Notes: generated by a model from the sequence alone, not told the origin. Numbered from the stretch's first letter, positions 1-12,203 are shown. The stretch: DNA of 64,000 bases from Arctopsyche grandis (GCF_051622035.1 NC_135361.1:27459205-27523204); one strand, 5' to 3'. Program-made: numbers and translations.

Positions 1-1
1 A

Positions 2-379
2 TTACATAGCAAATAGTAAACGTGCTGCATATATGCAAAACAGTAGGGAACACTCTACCAGAGAACCAAGAGGAGTGAAGTCAAATTCCAGGTGACATCA
101 ATGACCACGACGCTCAACATAGAGCAAAAGAGGAAGAAGATATAACAAAAGAGGAAGAAGATATAACATATAACATATTAATTTTTTCAGTGTAAATCCG
201 TTGATAAGGAAATTGGATGACACCACTTTACTTTCTATCCTCTCTGGAAGGTAACAGAAAACCACTGGAAGGTAACAGAAAACCACTGGAAAAAACCTTT
301 CCAAACAACGTTTCATTACATAGCAAACAGTAAACGTGCTGCATATATGCAAAACAGTAGGGGAACACTCTACCAGAGT
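2..379. repeat. Direct repeat at left edge (about 313-bp period)
   Basis: A block of about 60 bp at 2-60 recurs at 315-379 with only a few changes; both copies contain GTGCTGCATATATGC and end at CTCTACCAGAG. Between them are short tandem repeats: a 19-bp AAGAGGAAGAAGATATAAC-type unit (about 122-170) and a 21-bp GGAAGGTAACAGAAAACCAC unit (about 246-290). This may be the end of a longer tandem array lying to the left of the window. No protein is supported here. Confidence 0.7.
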
Positions 380-1885
380 GTTCCATTCAAAAGTAAGCTC
401 CAAGACAATTTTGGCTCAAATTTGAATAACCTCTGAAACGGTCAGACACGTGCAAGAAGTCGTGGGTGGTCAAGTGGGTGCATTGCAATGGCTTTCACCA
501 CTGCAGGGCTGGTCGTGGGTGGGTGGGTTGGATAGTGTACAAACCAGTTCCTCACCCGGTTGCACTTGCCTCCAATAGACATTCCACTACGGTTCTATAC
601 ATAGCTCCAAAGCAGACCGCGGCCAAACCCTACGCCTAGGGACAGCTATCGGTTCGATCGAACCGTGTCATCCGGTACCCAGATCGTATTGGACACGATC
701 ATAAAACTTCTTCTCTGCAATGTTCATAACGAATCCAGTCGCACTTGTCAAATCGGTTGCTGATATGTGTACCTAATCAGAGGTGTTGAGCAACTTTTGT
801 TATTGGTTGCCAAATTAGCGTTTAGCAATTCCAACCGGTAAATCACCAATCATGTGATGTCGAGATTTGCAAATAAATCAATCTTTTGCAGTTGTGTTTA
901 TTTTTAGACTTGTGAAATTTTAACGAATCGACATAGCCTTCTGTTGATGATTAAACGCTTATCCTTCGTATTCATCTCTGAAATAGTAGAAGGAAGGTTA
1001 CATTTATATCAGTATTCTGCACTATAAACATATTTTCAATGCGATTACACACTGGCGTGAAAGAAAACGTAGAAACACTTATTAGGAAGCAGATAGCAAC
1101 AGGTTCAAAATTTACATATGTATATTGCATAACACTAGAAAAACAGTTGCAAAAACTACTTTTTATAAACTTTGCAATTCGATATACATATGTATATAAA
1201 ACTATAAAAACTTGTTTTTATAGTTTTAAAATATGTACATATGTATGTCTGTCATATATGTACATATGTACATAGGGTAGATAAAACTTAGTTACCCAAT
1301 CGAAACATATGCATTTATGTACGTAATACTATTATGAAAGTAGGAAATTATCGTTTTCTCTACATAAGTTCTAAGGCAAATATACGCTCATAGACAATCT
1401 GGGCCACCAGAAGGACGGGAATTTTTGAGCCGCTAGTTTAATCAGCCTAATTTTCATTATTATAAGTTTGAAAATGAACGAATGAGGAATCATCAGAATA
1501 TTCAATTTCTTTTTTAAAGTTATTTATATAATCTGCCCCATAGGCGAATCCAAGGGGGCACCATGGGAAGGGTAGGGAAGGAGCGCTAAGAGAATTTAAT
1601 TTGATATATGTACATATATACATATGTACATACATGAGTTTTAACATTTCGAAATACTCATTTTAATTTTCAAAAATGTATCTTTACAAAAAAAAATCCT
1701 CACAATTTATGACCCAGTGCTTTTTAAAAAAAAATTTAATCCACTAGTAATCTGTCCAATCTTGAAACAGTCCCATACATTTATCAGACCAAATATTATA
1801 TTTTCATTAAATATTCTATTAGCATTATGGAAAAAAATCATCGAAACTAACCGTATTTCAATAAAATTCAAGTAAAATAAATTTA
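380..1885. other. No gene seen; AT-rich with TACATATG tracts
   Basis: No conserved coding sequence was recognised. Short palindromic TACATATGTA runs occur near 1110-1280 and 1600-1635. A GC-richer stretch at about 430-700 shows nothing I can name. Confidence 0.5.
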
Positions 1886-1889
1886 GTAC

Positions 1890-2102
1890 GTGACTAAATA
1901 GCTAGGATTATTTCGCACATTGCGATCGCGCACACGACAAACGTTGCCACGAAAATCGTGAATACGGAATATTTGCCACTCGAGTTCTCGCTAGAATGAC
2001 AGTTCACGCGAGTTACTCTCGATGGATGAAATTTTCAGGTGCCAGATATTCTATGATCGAGATTTTAGTGACGAGTGTGAATAATCACCGAACTGTCAAT
2101 TG
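1890..2102 (-). mobile_element. MITE, CGGTGATTATT family, diverged copy
   Basis: This is a diverged copy, in inverse orientation, of the family best seen at 20890, 47745 and 52443. One end reads GGATTATTTCGCACATTGCG and the other ends GAATAATCACCGAAC. The internal motif GTGAATACGGAATATTTG is shared with the other copies. No transposase is present. Confidence 0.5.
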
Positions 2103-2109
2103 TACAACC

Positions 2110-3925
2110 ACGGTAGCATTTCATCTAAGAATCACTGATCTACAATTTTTTTTTACTTTATTTTGGTTAGTCATCGGAATTATTTTCTTTTGTTTCGGGT
2201 TTGTTCTTGGTCCTAGTATGCCAACCCCCTAACACGAAACAGTAAGCTCTAAATCCAACGGTAAGTCTTTCTACTTCTACGCTACAATGTCAACATCTTG
2301 CATTTCTAATTTTCGGGGTGGATTCGTACCGAATATGCAACTGCACTTGGCGCCTAGCTGAATCAAGGGTACTAGGCGATCACAGGCGCCACCGAATCTA
2401 TTTTTAAAATCGGCGTAACGGCATTCGGCGGCTTTCAAAATGAAAGGTCACACACACACACAGCAAAGAAGAAGTGGTGTGATTTTTTAAATAATTTGAC
2501 TGCGCCGATGACTTTCTAGCTACCGCTTTGCCTGTTGCCAAGTCGAAATGTTGGCAAGCTGGCGTCGCCAGTCGAACCAGGTGAGGCACGAGGCAGCCGC
2601 GTGCCGAGTAGATCAACACACAAACACTCCCAGAGCGATAACCCCTAAAGTGCCACTTTAAACTGGAAACCGATCAGCCCATGCTGAAAAGAGTCCAACG
2701 TCCTGTGCAGTGGACGTGATGCAACTCCTCGCTATCTACGGAGCAGGAGGACGATGCGTGACAGCGAGCCTCTGCCTATCTCCAAATGGCACATTTAAAA
2801 GTTATTATCGTTGGAGACAGTGTGTCGGTGGCTATTACGGAAACCGGGTCACTTTCAGATAGGATTAATCGATTTTCAGTTCAATGTCTTTAGATACCCC
2901 CACGCCAATTTTGTCAACACTGCACTGTTTGATCAACGATCACCAAGTGTTTGTCAAGAATTCATTTTTAAAAAAAGAAAATGTTATGTATTCGACACCC
3001 AACATCCGAAGACGCTTTACACAAAAGAAGCAAAAACGAGTTGAGCATGAATATGGATGAAAATGAAGCTGTCGCACTTTGAGCAATGCGTGGTAAATGC
3101 AAATGGTCATACATACCACGTACACGGAGAGGCTCAAAGTGTATGATAAAAAAAGTACTTCCTATTAACAATAGTAAGTAAGGTTGATGGAACATTTATA
3201 CCGGATACATTATTATTATATTATATAAAAAAGCTAAGCAGAATGTTTATTAGAATATTTGATTACATCTAGTTTGCTTTTGTTATTGTTATTATCAAAG
3301 TATTCTGTTTAGGTTTACAAAGATAACCTAACAACCCTTGTTTAATCGATTAAAAACCTATAGTTTACAATTTCAAAATAGCTATGTCAATATGGAGGTG
3401 GAAGTTTCAAGGAAAAATTGAATATATTTGATCGTAAACTTCAAATCTTTGAAACTTTATTTTGAAATTCCTTAGCAATGAACGGCATTGACTGGGGATG
3501 ACTCTTCTATATAGTAAATGTTACGATATGAATGCTTATAAAAGTTCTTAAATGATTGTCTCTTCAATACCAGTAGCTAAGAAAACTGAGAAAGATCCAA
3601 AAGAGTTTAGGATATGCAGAACATTTCAATCTATAACAGTCTAGAATTGCACTGGAATTACATAGATTCCAGAAGTTCCACATAATACATAGTAGGTTCA
3701 CCTAAAAGAACTCGCTGAAAGTGTTTGAAACTGAACTAATTTCAAAGAAGAAGACAAAGATAACTGTTTAAAATCTTAAAATCTGAACCAAGCTTCTTTT
3801 TGGCGAGCCTGTTTACAAATATTAGAGCAGAAGTCGGCAACCCTTTTTGACTGATTTTTAAGAAAATGTTTCGGGTCAGTTGATATTTTCATTTTATAAC
3901 AGTTTTTTTAGTGAATAATAATGTA
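2110..3925. other. No gene recognised; moderately GC-rich block at 2400-2780
   Basis: 2400-2780 is less AT-rich than its surroundings and contains CpGs and a short CA run, so it could be part of an untranslated exon or promoter. No open frame there looks like a known protein. 2800-3925 is AT-rich with nothing I can name. Confidence 0.4.
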
Positions 3926-4200
3926 ACGTAGAGATTGGGTGATTGGTGCTCGTCGACCACTGGTTTATTAACGCTGATCACCTTATCACGCGTTGGTGCC
4001 ATAAAGGCTTCAGCCTATAAACGAGTCGTATACAACAACCAATAAGATCTCGCGACCATCGACCAATGATCCATCTGTACGTGTGCCCGATGGGTATGAA
4101 TATTCGGCGGTTTTTTGCCCGTGCTTCCTTCGGAACTGGCAAGCCGACGGATCAAGAACAATAAAACACCTCTACCACACTGCTGCATCTTTCACTCCGA
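3926..4200 (+). mobile_element. SINE-like repeat with TACCTC-type tail, copy 1
   Basis: Shares its whole length, diverged, with the reverse complement of about 62240-62500. Shared blocks include GGTGCTCGTCGACCACTGGT, ACGCTGATCACCT, CCAATAAGATCTCGCGACC and the 3' end GATCAAGAACAATAAAACAC followed by CTCTACC. The length of about 260 bp, the fixed orientation and the short simple-repeat tail suggest a SINE. I see no convincing A and B boxes, so it could also be a LINE 3' fragment. Confidence 0.5.
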
Positions 4201-4204
4201 TTTT

Positions 4205-6030
4205 GGAAATTCCTCTACACTTCCACGTTCCTTTTTTGTCATACAAGTGAAGTCTTAACCGATTAACTCAAGTGGATCACTTGAAATTGTCAAACGAGTC
4301 ACTTGGTCATAGATTGCCGATGCCTGCATTAGAGCAATACTCGCCTAAATATTGATGTAATAATCACAAGCAAGTCTATATATTTACATAGTAATAACTA
4401 CTATTGAATATACGTATGTACATACATACATACATAGTGTCGTTTTGGATTGTTCTAGTGCTACAACGAGTTTTCCAGCTTGTTTTTTTATCGCTGCAAT
4501 AATATTTGTAAAGAGGCTCACCAAAAAAGAAGACCAACTCATTGTTCAAATTGTTGAATTTAGCACTACATACAATCACAATCAGCACTCTGGGGTAGTA
4601 TTTCTGTATGCCAAAAGCATCGAAGGACATTCATTACGCAACAGCACAGACCTAGACCAAGATAAGGTCAATGCGAGGAATACCCAGCATACCTAGTCAA
4701 ACTTTCGAACACATACTATTTCTGAATGGTCGCATTTCAGCCCGAAGACCTGAACGTGGGGTCGACATACCCAATTATGTAGTAGTAGGAAGCGGTTGTG
4801 TAACGAGAACGAGAAGACAAGCAGTTAATTTTACCATAATTTTCTAATGTGGGCAGCAAGGCCGCGAGGCAGTTGCGAAACGCACGTTTATTTTTGAATG
4901 GTTTAAACCGTAATACCACGCATGCGGTGCATGATAGTCATACCACTTTCAAATAGACCGCCAGACTAATGTCAACAGGAGAGATGAGCATCCAGGATGA
5001 CGAGACGCCATTGACCTCTAATAATAACCGGCAACATGTGCTTGGAATCTCCGCTAGACTTACACCCATACATATATACAAGACTTCCTCGTCTAATATT
5101 AATCCTACTGTTGCATTCAAATAGATCCGAGTTTGAGGTCGGAAACAATTTCACTCCAGTTTTAGACTAGTCTAGGAAGTTCAAAATGATTGATTTTGGC
5201 ATCCTCGAGGTTGCCAAATTCAAGGTGTGCAAGAAGTGCAATCGGAATAAGTGTGTGCAAAATACGTTTCGTTCAACGACACTTCCAATGCAACTCGTGT
5301 ATTTCTCCTTGAGCAAAGGTAATGGATGTGTATGTAGACTTGTATATCAAGTAGGTCACATAATTGCACTTCAATTGTGCATGCTAAAACATAAACATTG
5401 CAAAATTTTTACAGACATGACCACTGTCTAATGTTTATCAATTGATTATAAAAGTGAACTGTTTTATTAATTGACTGATGTAAAGTGGGACGTCAAGATT
5501 CTTATTGGCTGTGGAGCGTTACGTGCATACGAAAGATTGACGAGTAGATGGTTCTAAATATGACAATGATTGAAATCATCTGAATTTCAGGTTTAATATT
5601 AGCATAAATTTTTAGCTCGGATCAAATGAGAAACTTGTAAGATTCCTACTATGCGCATATATGTATACACTTGCTGATCGCAATTGGTATGATGACTACA
5701 CACACACACACACCGGACTGATCCAGAAAAAATATTGTTTTTTCCAATACACCCATCCAAGGCAAAGAGTATGGCTGGAAATTTTTGGTTTTTATAGATA
5801 TAAGGAACTGCTATGTACTGTTCTTGGAATTAGTGCGACAACTTTAGAAGTGTATAAAAATAGTCCAGTCCCTTCCATAGACTTCATTCGAAATGAAGCT
5901 AAAAGGAGGTATGTATGTAAAAAGAAGAATTAACCGAAAAAAACATTCGTAGTTAGAAATTTTATGAATAATGCAACAGAAAATCTAAGAATAACATCAA
6001 TTTTTGTACTTCAAGATTTTGTAAGAAAGT
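4205..6030. other. No gene recognised
   Basis: AT-rich sequence with short open frames only. The frame at 5186-5431 (+) has a CxxC pair near its start (VCKKC) but no recognisable family. A (CA)n run lies at about 5700-5713. Confidence 0.4.
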
Positions 6031-6034
6031 TCAG

Positions 6035-6122
6035 TTGGGTCATTTCTAATTGGTAGCTAACCTACCCGTTAGAAATGACCCAATAAGGACATAATAAGGT
6101 AGTTAACCTACCTTATTATGTC
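6035..6122. repeat. Two adjacent hairpins
   Basis: First hairpin 6035-6083: TTGGGTCATTTCTAA pairs with TTAGAAATGACCCAA around a 19-base loop. Second hairpin 6088-6122: GACATAATAAGGTAG pairs perfectly with CTACCTTATTATGTC around a 5-base loop. The loop of the first also contains GGTAGCTAACCTACC, itself palindromic. No open frame crosses them. They could be terminal or internal palindromes of a decayed foldback transposon. Confidence 0.8.
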
Positions 6123-6200
6123 AGAATCTTCTGAAACAAAAACTATGTATTAGAAATGACAAATGAAAGGTTCACTTTCTTCTCATATTTCATCAGTATA

Positions 6201-6438
6201 TGAGCCGTTATATTGGAAAGTGGCGGAAGTCCAATTTTCAGTTCAGAAACACTATTTCTGTTTGACTTAATTCACAAATTGCTATCACTTGTCGAGAATC
6301 TTGGAAAAGCAGAATAAAAGTATTACAGGCCATCATTATTTTTAAATATTATTAAATGCAAAATATTATATTTAATGTTTTGTGAAATATCGAAATGAAG
6401 AAAAGTGGACTTATGCCACTTTTAAATGTAACGGCTCA
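6201..6438 (-). mobile_element. MITE with TGAGCCGTTATA inverted ends, TA target site
   Basis: Inverted ends TGAGCCGTTATA / TAACGGCTCA, flanked on both sides by TA (6199-6200, 6439-6440). The body is homologous, in opposite orientation, to 37347-37610, and a truncated piece lies at about 15079-15178. A TA target duplication and no transposase suggest a mariner-type non-autonomous element. Confidence 0.8.
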
Positions 6439-6469
6439 TATGTAGATAGTGAAGTTTAGTTAAAATCTT

Positions 6470-6610
6470 GACAAGACGAGTGGGTGACCCATCGAACTAT
6501 CAGAAGCGATTTAAATTTCTATCGGCGATTTAAAATTCAAGCCGCGCAAAATGGCAAAGTTTCAAACCGATCGGAAGAATGTAGGAATTTCGACTGAATC
6601 ATTAGCGAAG
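6470..6610 (+). repeat. Dispersed repeat shared with 44750-44860
   Basis: The stretch with ATCGAACTA, ATCGGCG, TGGCAAAGTTTCAAA, GATCGGAAGAATGTAGGAAT and GCGAAGTGAA recurs at about 44750-44860, inside the Tigger remnant. It may be the non-coding or N-terminal part of a Tigger-like element. Confidence 0.5.
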
Positions 6611-6919
6611 TGAAACATAGAAAACAGTCAGCCCTTCTTTTATTGGAAACCCTTCCTTCATACTATCCACATAACTTTTCTACAGGATACAATAATTGAC
6701 TTTATGAATACATAGACTTTGAACTTTGGCTAAAGGCTCTACATATATTTTGTCGCTTTTGTGAAATCACTTTGTCTACAATCCCTCCCCTAAATCTTCC
6801 CTGTTTAGGCTTTGGTGTCGTTAATTGACGATCTCTAGCTCTAAATACTAATGAAAGTATGTAGTGATTTTTTGTAGCATCCAGTAGTAGAACTTAACGC
6901 ATGGAGAGCATTTAACTTT

Positions 6920-7250
6920 TGGGTCGCTCTCTCAATTCGTACATTGTCTATCTCAATTGCCGGCAATTTACTATAGCGTTCAGCAGGCACTTAGTATTTA
7001 TTCGAGAGCGGCTCACCCGCGGCACAGTTAAGCATAACAGTTGGGTGCGACGACGAAACGGAACGGAGTTCCTGATCGATGCAGATCGAGAGAACCCGGT
7101 TCGGAGATCACGCCAGCAACGAGTTTCGAGTGCGTGCTCGTCCGCCATATTCGGATCGAAGCTGTAAATCTTCGTGCACACGACGACCGGTTCTTCAGAG
7201 TTTCTAGTTAGCCGACAACTGTTGTTGTTGGGCAACGCACTGTTCACCTT
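6920..7250 (+). promoter_or_regulatory. Candidate promoter/5' untranslated block (weak)
   Basis: A GC- and CpG-richer island of about 330 bp in AT-rich DNA, containing CAGTTGGGTGCGACGACG and further CGACG motifs. The character resembles an insect 5' untranslated exon. No downstream coding exon was recognised, so the assignment is speculative. Confidence 0.2.
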
Positions 7251-8180
7251 TCATTTTTGGTCTTGATGGAAGTACCCAGAAGTATCTATGTATGTACCTA
7301 CTCCCATGCTGGAGAGCTCCAGGTGGATCTTGTGGATATCTGTCTGCGTTTTCAGCGCACTCTTGACATTATGATTTTGTAGGCCAAGTTGACTTTTTTT
7401 TATTCCGCCGCGTCGCTAATAATAATCCGTCATGTTTGGTATATTTAGCCTGAGGTCAGCTGTGTTGTGGTGGAGTCCACCTATGCTGCATATCACGCTC
7501 CACGTGGATGACAGTCTACATATGTAGTACGGGTCGTCGGATCTGACCCCAATATAAAACGGCAGGGGTTTAAAAAAAGAAGGCGCCGCGGCGTCATCAT
7601 ATTGGCAATGTGCTGCCTTGAGGTCATATTCATTATATTTTCACCCAATTGTTATTGTTGATGTTGGTGATCCGTTGCTGGAGCGTGCTTTCCTCGTAAT
7701 CAACAACAATTTTAATTTTACCCAGCTCGTGTAAATTTTATATTGACCGGAGTGCTAGAGCGTGGTGGAAAGGATTCTTCTGGGTTATATAACATCTTTT
7801 GAGTCACACTTAGACTTTCATCTCGGTACATTTTTGCCATCGTGATGGGTTCAGACTGAAGATACAGTTTGTATAACATAAGAAATTTGGATAGATCAAA
7901 AAATTTAACAATGACCGAAAAAAACCTTTAGAAAAAGCTAAGAAGCAGGTATTTACCATCTACATTCTTTCAATATACCTCAAAGGACAGATAAGATCCA
8001 GGTAAAAAAAAAAGATTCTGAATGCAAGTGGTCCAGTTATGATAAAAACGATAACTATTTTCGGTCAGTTCCACTAAATAAACCCAAAAGTACAGACGAT
8101 GTCGCATTCGCTATGATAGAAACCGGTATACATTTTCACAAACATGGAATGATGCAAATCTGGCAGACCAGTACAGTTTA
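7251..8180. other. No gene seen
   Basis: Mixed sequence with scattered CpGs (7440-7760) and no recognised domain, RNA gene or transposon end. Confidence 0.4.
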
Positions 8181-8400
8181 GGGCGAAAACACACTGAATG
8201 GAATAGGACGTCACGACCCTGGCTTTTAAACAGAGGTTGTTCCACAAACAGAATTTGGGTGTAGTCGCACGTGCAGAATGCATATGTTTGGGAGCACGGC
8301 GTGTATGCATATCCACATGCAACTGACAAGTTTCTCCCACAGTTCTTCAAATATGGGATTCACCGTTATCGATCACTGTCAAGCGAGGATAAAATATCAT
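8181..8400 (-). mobile_element. Repeat with GGGCGAAAACACAC end, copy 1
   Basis: Starts GGGCGAAAACACACTG and contains CTTCAAATATGGGAT and CGTTATCGATCACTGTCAAG. Both blocks recur inverted in the element at about 60948-61231, whose two ends are inverted repeats of this motif. The far end of this copy is not clear. Confidence 0.5.
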
Positions 8401-8617
8401 CGAACACACTCCGGGGGTGATTTTTGGGACTGTGTACCATGTATATGGGCTAGGGGTGGTGCTTTCAATTCACATGTTTAAAAGTATCTAAAATAAAACA
8501 CGTACCACTCATACATGGCTATTGCTCCAATTTCAATTTAAATCTACGTAAGATGTATTTATTACTAATAAATGACTGAAAAATATCAAAAAAAAGCTTA
8601 GAGATTGACTTAATTAG

Positions 8618-9172
8618 CCCTTTGAGTGTTGACGTCATTTCTGTTGAAAGCCCGCCACGCTGAAAATTTCGCCAACATTTCCAACCACAATTATTTAGTA
8701 ATCCAATAGAAAGCAGGTATAAAAATTGTAGCTAATCCAAACAACCCCTAGATAACTACCGGCGAGGATTTCGAGTTTTGTAAAGGTGTGTTAAGACTAT
8801 TTAATATATGCAACAATGTAAAATAAAACAACAAGTATTTTTCCAAAACTAGTTCCATCTTCTTCATTGTTGTTAAAATGTAATGCTCACAATCCAAATG
8901 CCAAGCCACAATCTAAAATACTCAGTAGTTAGGGATTTCTATCGAGAAATTCTGCTATGGTTATAAATTCAGAAATTCCGGTGTAAACCAGTCTTTATAA
9001 ACATCGACACGGATTACACGACTTATTTTCAATGCATTTTTTTTCAATGCTACCTATTTAAGCTTAGCGGGTAGTATTCTTGTTTATTTTTTACATACTC
9101 AAATTACAACGCCTATCGGCGTATTTCAGGCTCATGGACTTGTTGGCAAAACGCCGATCAGCATTCAAAGGG
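8618..9172 (-). mobile_element. piggyBac-type MITE, copy 1
   Basis: Ends CCCTTTGAGTG and CATTCAAAGGG are the CCCTTTG-type termini of piggyBac-like elements. The flanks TTAG/TTAT look like a decayed TTAA target. Its body is homologous, in opposite orientation, to 12892-13485: shared blocks include CCGGTGTAAACCAGTCTTTA, CTTGGCATTT/AAATGCCAAG and GAAGAAGATGGAACTAG in reverse. No open reading frame is present. Confidence 0.75.
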
Positions 9173-9978
9173 TTATTAAATGCCCACTTGAATTTTAAGA
9201 TAAAAAGTGAAGTCTGCTATTAGTAGATTAAAAAAAAGTTAATTTTGGGCACAGGAGATTGCCACTACTACTTTTTACGAACTACATTTAATTACTCTGG
9301 AATGGATAGCTCTCCTATGAACCTTCTCCGCCTAAGTCCATTCGAACGAATGTTAATTTGTGACTCTCTTAGAAGAGTTGAGTTGTCCCAACAGAGAAAT
9401 ACTGCAAAACCAGAAGAATTGAAAAGGTTGGAATCCCAAGATCCAATCCAAGATGCGGTTTAAGTACAGCAGCGAGGTGTCTACGTGTGCACAATCCAGA
9501 TACAATGCACGGTGGCCGCGTAGCAAGTATTATTGTTAGCGACTTGTGGTAAATGCGGTCAATTGAATCGTTCTGATGATATTGGATCAGATGCTGGAGC
9601 AGTCTGTAGAACCGCAATCGACACACAATGGCGAGACATCGCCGAAAGTTATCGTTGACAAATCTATACAGATCAAATCCCATTTCCACGATAAACAGTC
9701 GGGTAATGGATCAATCAGTGGTCATTGACATATAAACCAACTGGGAGATAAATTGGCATTATCGATAAGCCTACTGACAAATTTACGTATGTATCGATCA
9801 GACGATGTTACATATTTTATCTTCAAATGCACCACACATGTGCTTATGTGGCTGGTTTTATTGGATTGCAAGTTTATTGGACTTTTTTAATGATTCTCTC
9901 TCCAACTACAATAGCTATTTTGCAAGTGGGTAGTAGGAGTCATTGTTTTTTTTTTGTTGTTCATAAATTCGTTCATAT
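9173..9978. other. No gene recognised
   Basis: A short frame at 9302-9463 (+), beginning MDSSPMNLLRL, looks protein-like in composition but matches no family I know and has no visible neighbouring exons. Confidence 0.3.
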
Positions 9979-9987
9979 CGATTAGGT

Positions 9988-10350
9988 CGGTCTCCGTGAT
10001 GAGCCGGAATGCTAAATTACAGAAAACGCAAATATCGGAAGGCAAAGATCGAAAATCGAAAGATCTTAAGTCGAACGGTACATACTCACTTAATTTGCGC
10101 GAGCAGGATACAACAGGAACAAGAGGAACAGGCTTTTCCTCCCGTATTAATGTGTGCGCGCAGAATACGGGAGGAAAAGCCTGTTCCTCTTGTTCCTGTT
10201 GTACCCTGCTCGCGCAAATTAAGTGAGTATGTACCGTTTACCATGCACCCTTTTTTTTATCTTTCGACTTAAGATCTTTCGATTTTCGATCTTTGCCTTC
10301 CAATATTTGCGTTTTCTGTAATTTAACATTCCGGCTCGTCACGTAGACCC
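9988..10350. mobile_element. Foldback (palindromic) element with 9-bp target duplication
   Basis: Almost the whole 363 bp is one palindrome centred near 10168: CGGTCTCCGTGATGAGCCGG at the left matches CCGGCTCGTCACGTAGACC at the right, and the inner arms (GAGGAACAGGCTTTTCCTCC / GGAGGAAAAGCCTGTTCCTC) pair almost perfectly. It is flanked by the identical 9 bp CGATTAGGT at 9979-9987 and 10351-10359. Long inverted repeats plus a 9-bp duplication suggest a Mutator-like or foldback class. No protein is encoded. Confidence 0.85.
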
Positions 10351-10617
10351 CGATTAGGTAGTTGTTTTCTAACTTTCAAATTGGCAAAATGTAACAAGAA
10401 ATATTTCATAATGTACATGTCATTCGGAATGTCTGTGCCATGTTTCGGAAACCAGTTCGAGCCCAAGCTTTTGAACCTTTTGAAAGAACTCTTCGTGTAC
10501 TTGTCCTTTTTTATTAAGCTTACATCCTAGACATAATCCCAAACAGGTACTGCAGCTATTGTATGCATTCGAAAAGCTCACTTTGGGTAAAATTATTTTC
10601 TTACTAACATACATATG

Positions 10618-12203
10618 CAGTGGCGGACTGGCCATACAAGCGTACATGCCCGATGGCATGTGGGCCCCACTATCCTTTAGAAAATATGGGCCCTCAGTAA
10701 AATTAAATAACTTTTTAACTATTTCACGTGTGTAAAAATTTATAGGATATTGCACTTTGGGACCTAGAGTTTGGGTATTTCAACAAAACAAATTTCTTAC
10801 GATATACACAAACAACTAATACAGCCCAAGGATCGGTTAACTTATTTTATTAGGCTCGAAATGTAAGTTTCAACATTTGCGTGGGCCCTTTTACCGGGCC
10901 CATTTCCAACCTCAAGGTTATGTAATATTTCCAACCTATGTAACAACTACCTAATGAAATAAAAATGGGAATAAACAAATTTCCGTGAATAATATAAACT
11001 GAATTGCTTAAAACAATTTTGATAGGACGATTCATCATCAACCAGCGATTAAAATTTACTTCATACATACTTTCAAAATAACATTTGATTATACTTCGAC
11101 GATATAGTAAGATTTAAATACACAATTTTAAACAGTTTCCGAATATAAAATCTATTCCTAATCTAGACACATCCATGTATATAGAAACATAGGATAGGGG
11201 CCCCTCCCCAAAATCTCGATTTTCGATTAACATTAATTGAAAATATTATGCATTTTTTGTTTTCAGGGATGTAATTTGGGGGGGGGGCACTCGCCCCCCT
11301 AAATTAAGGAATAGGTGAATTTAGAAAATATTATGAATTTAATGATTAATGAGATACTATGGATCTATGAATGCTGCGTTTATTTCTTATATTATGTTAC
11401 TTTTGTGTAACTAATAAAATAATCGCTGCTATGTGCTTTGAAAAAAAAAGATTTTATTATTTTGAAGCAAATATATTTTGGTTTTTAAGTGGTATGCCTT
11501 GGGTAACATTCTTAGAAATTGTTCATCCCATTGAGGGAATCGTTAGAAAGGTCGCCTTTACTTTATTTTGTCTCAAAAACAGATGTGTATCGTTTATTTT
11601 TCCGAAAGTTTGTATATTTTTTGATATAGTGATACATTTTGATGGTCGACTTTTGTTAACCATTTTGCGACCATGTGAAGATTTTTGGAAAAAAATTTTC
11701 GCCTGCGGCGCTTTTTTGGCTTTTTACATAAGATACTTTTATATATACTTTTTCAAAAATAAGCTTATTTTTTTCATATTGTATATTTTCCATTTTTATT
11801 CCGATATAAAAAAGATTTTTTGAAAAAAAATTCAATTTGACCAATCTTCGCCTGCCCCCCCCCCCAAGAAAAAGCTGAAATGACGTCCCTGATTGTTTTC
11901 TACCGAAAGTAAAAGCTGCTTTTATGCCGCATTTTTTTATGATGCATTCTATTTACCTAGGACAAGGATTAAAACGAAATATACAATGTAATTTATGGAT
12001 CTATTTTGCTTTTGCCATTTTTCTTGTACCTAAATTTGTTTATTCCCATTTTTGAAAATTTTATTTATTTTTTGCCCTTGATTTTTAGCGTGATGGAAAG
12101 AAGAAAATTTTGTTATATGGGGGGGGGGACAAATTTTTTTAACCCTGGGTGGGGCCCCCTTTGACTCCTGGCATGCACTGATTTCAGTCCCAGTCCGCCA
12201 CTG
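10618..12203. mobile_element. hAT-type element, outer
   Basis: Inverted ends CAGTGGCGGACTGG and CCAGTCCGCCACTG, with identical 8-bp flanks TACATATG at 10610-10617 and 12204-12211. The CAGTGGCG start and 8-bp duplication are standard for hAT elements. TACATATG is a common simple motif in this window, so the duplication alone is weak, but together with the ends it is convincing. The interior is AT-rich, has no intact transposase, and contains a second element at 11264-11891. Confidence 0.8.
11264..11891. mobile_element. hAT-type element nested in 10618-12203
   Basis: Ends CAGGGATGTAATTT and AAATGACGTCCCTG, with flanks TTTGTTTT / ATTGTTTT (7 of 8 matching). G10- and C11-type runs lie near each end (about 11278-11288 and 11857-11867). 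An open frame of 150 codons at 11371-11823 (+) is rich in F, I, K and Y as expected from AT-rich DNA and shows no family motif, so I do not call it a gene. Confidence 0.65.

Noticed and set aside
5186..5431. Possible zinc-finger or IS1595/Merlin-type fragment (VCKKC motif)
   Set aside because: A single CxxC pair and a short frame; no second cysteine pair or catalytic motif could be placed.
11371..11823. 150-codon open frame rich in F, I, K, Y
   Set aside because: Composition is that of random AT-rich sequence and it lies inside a non-autonomous transposon.
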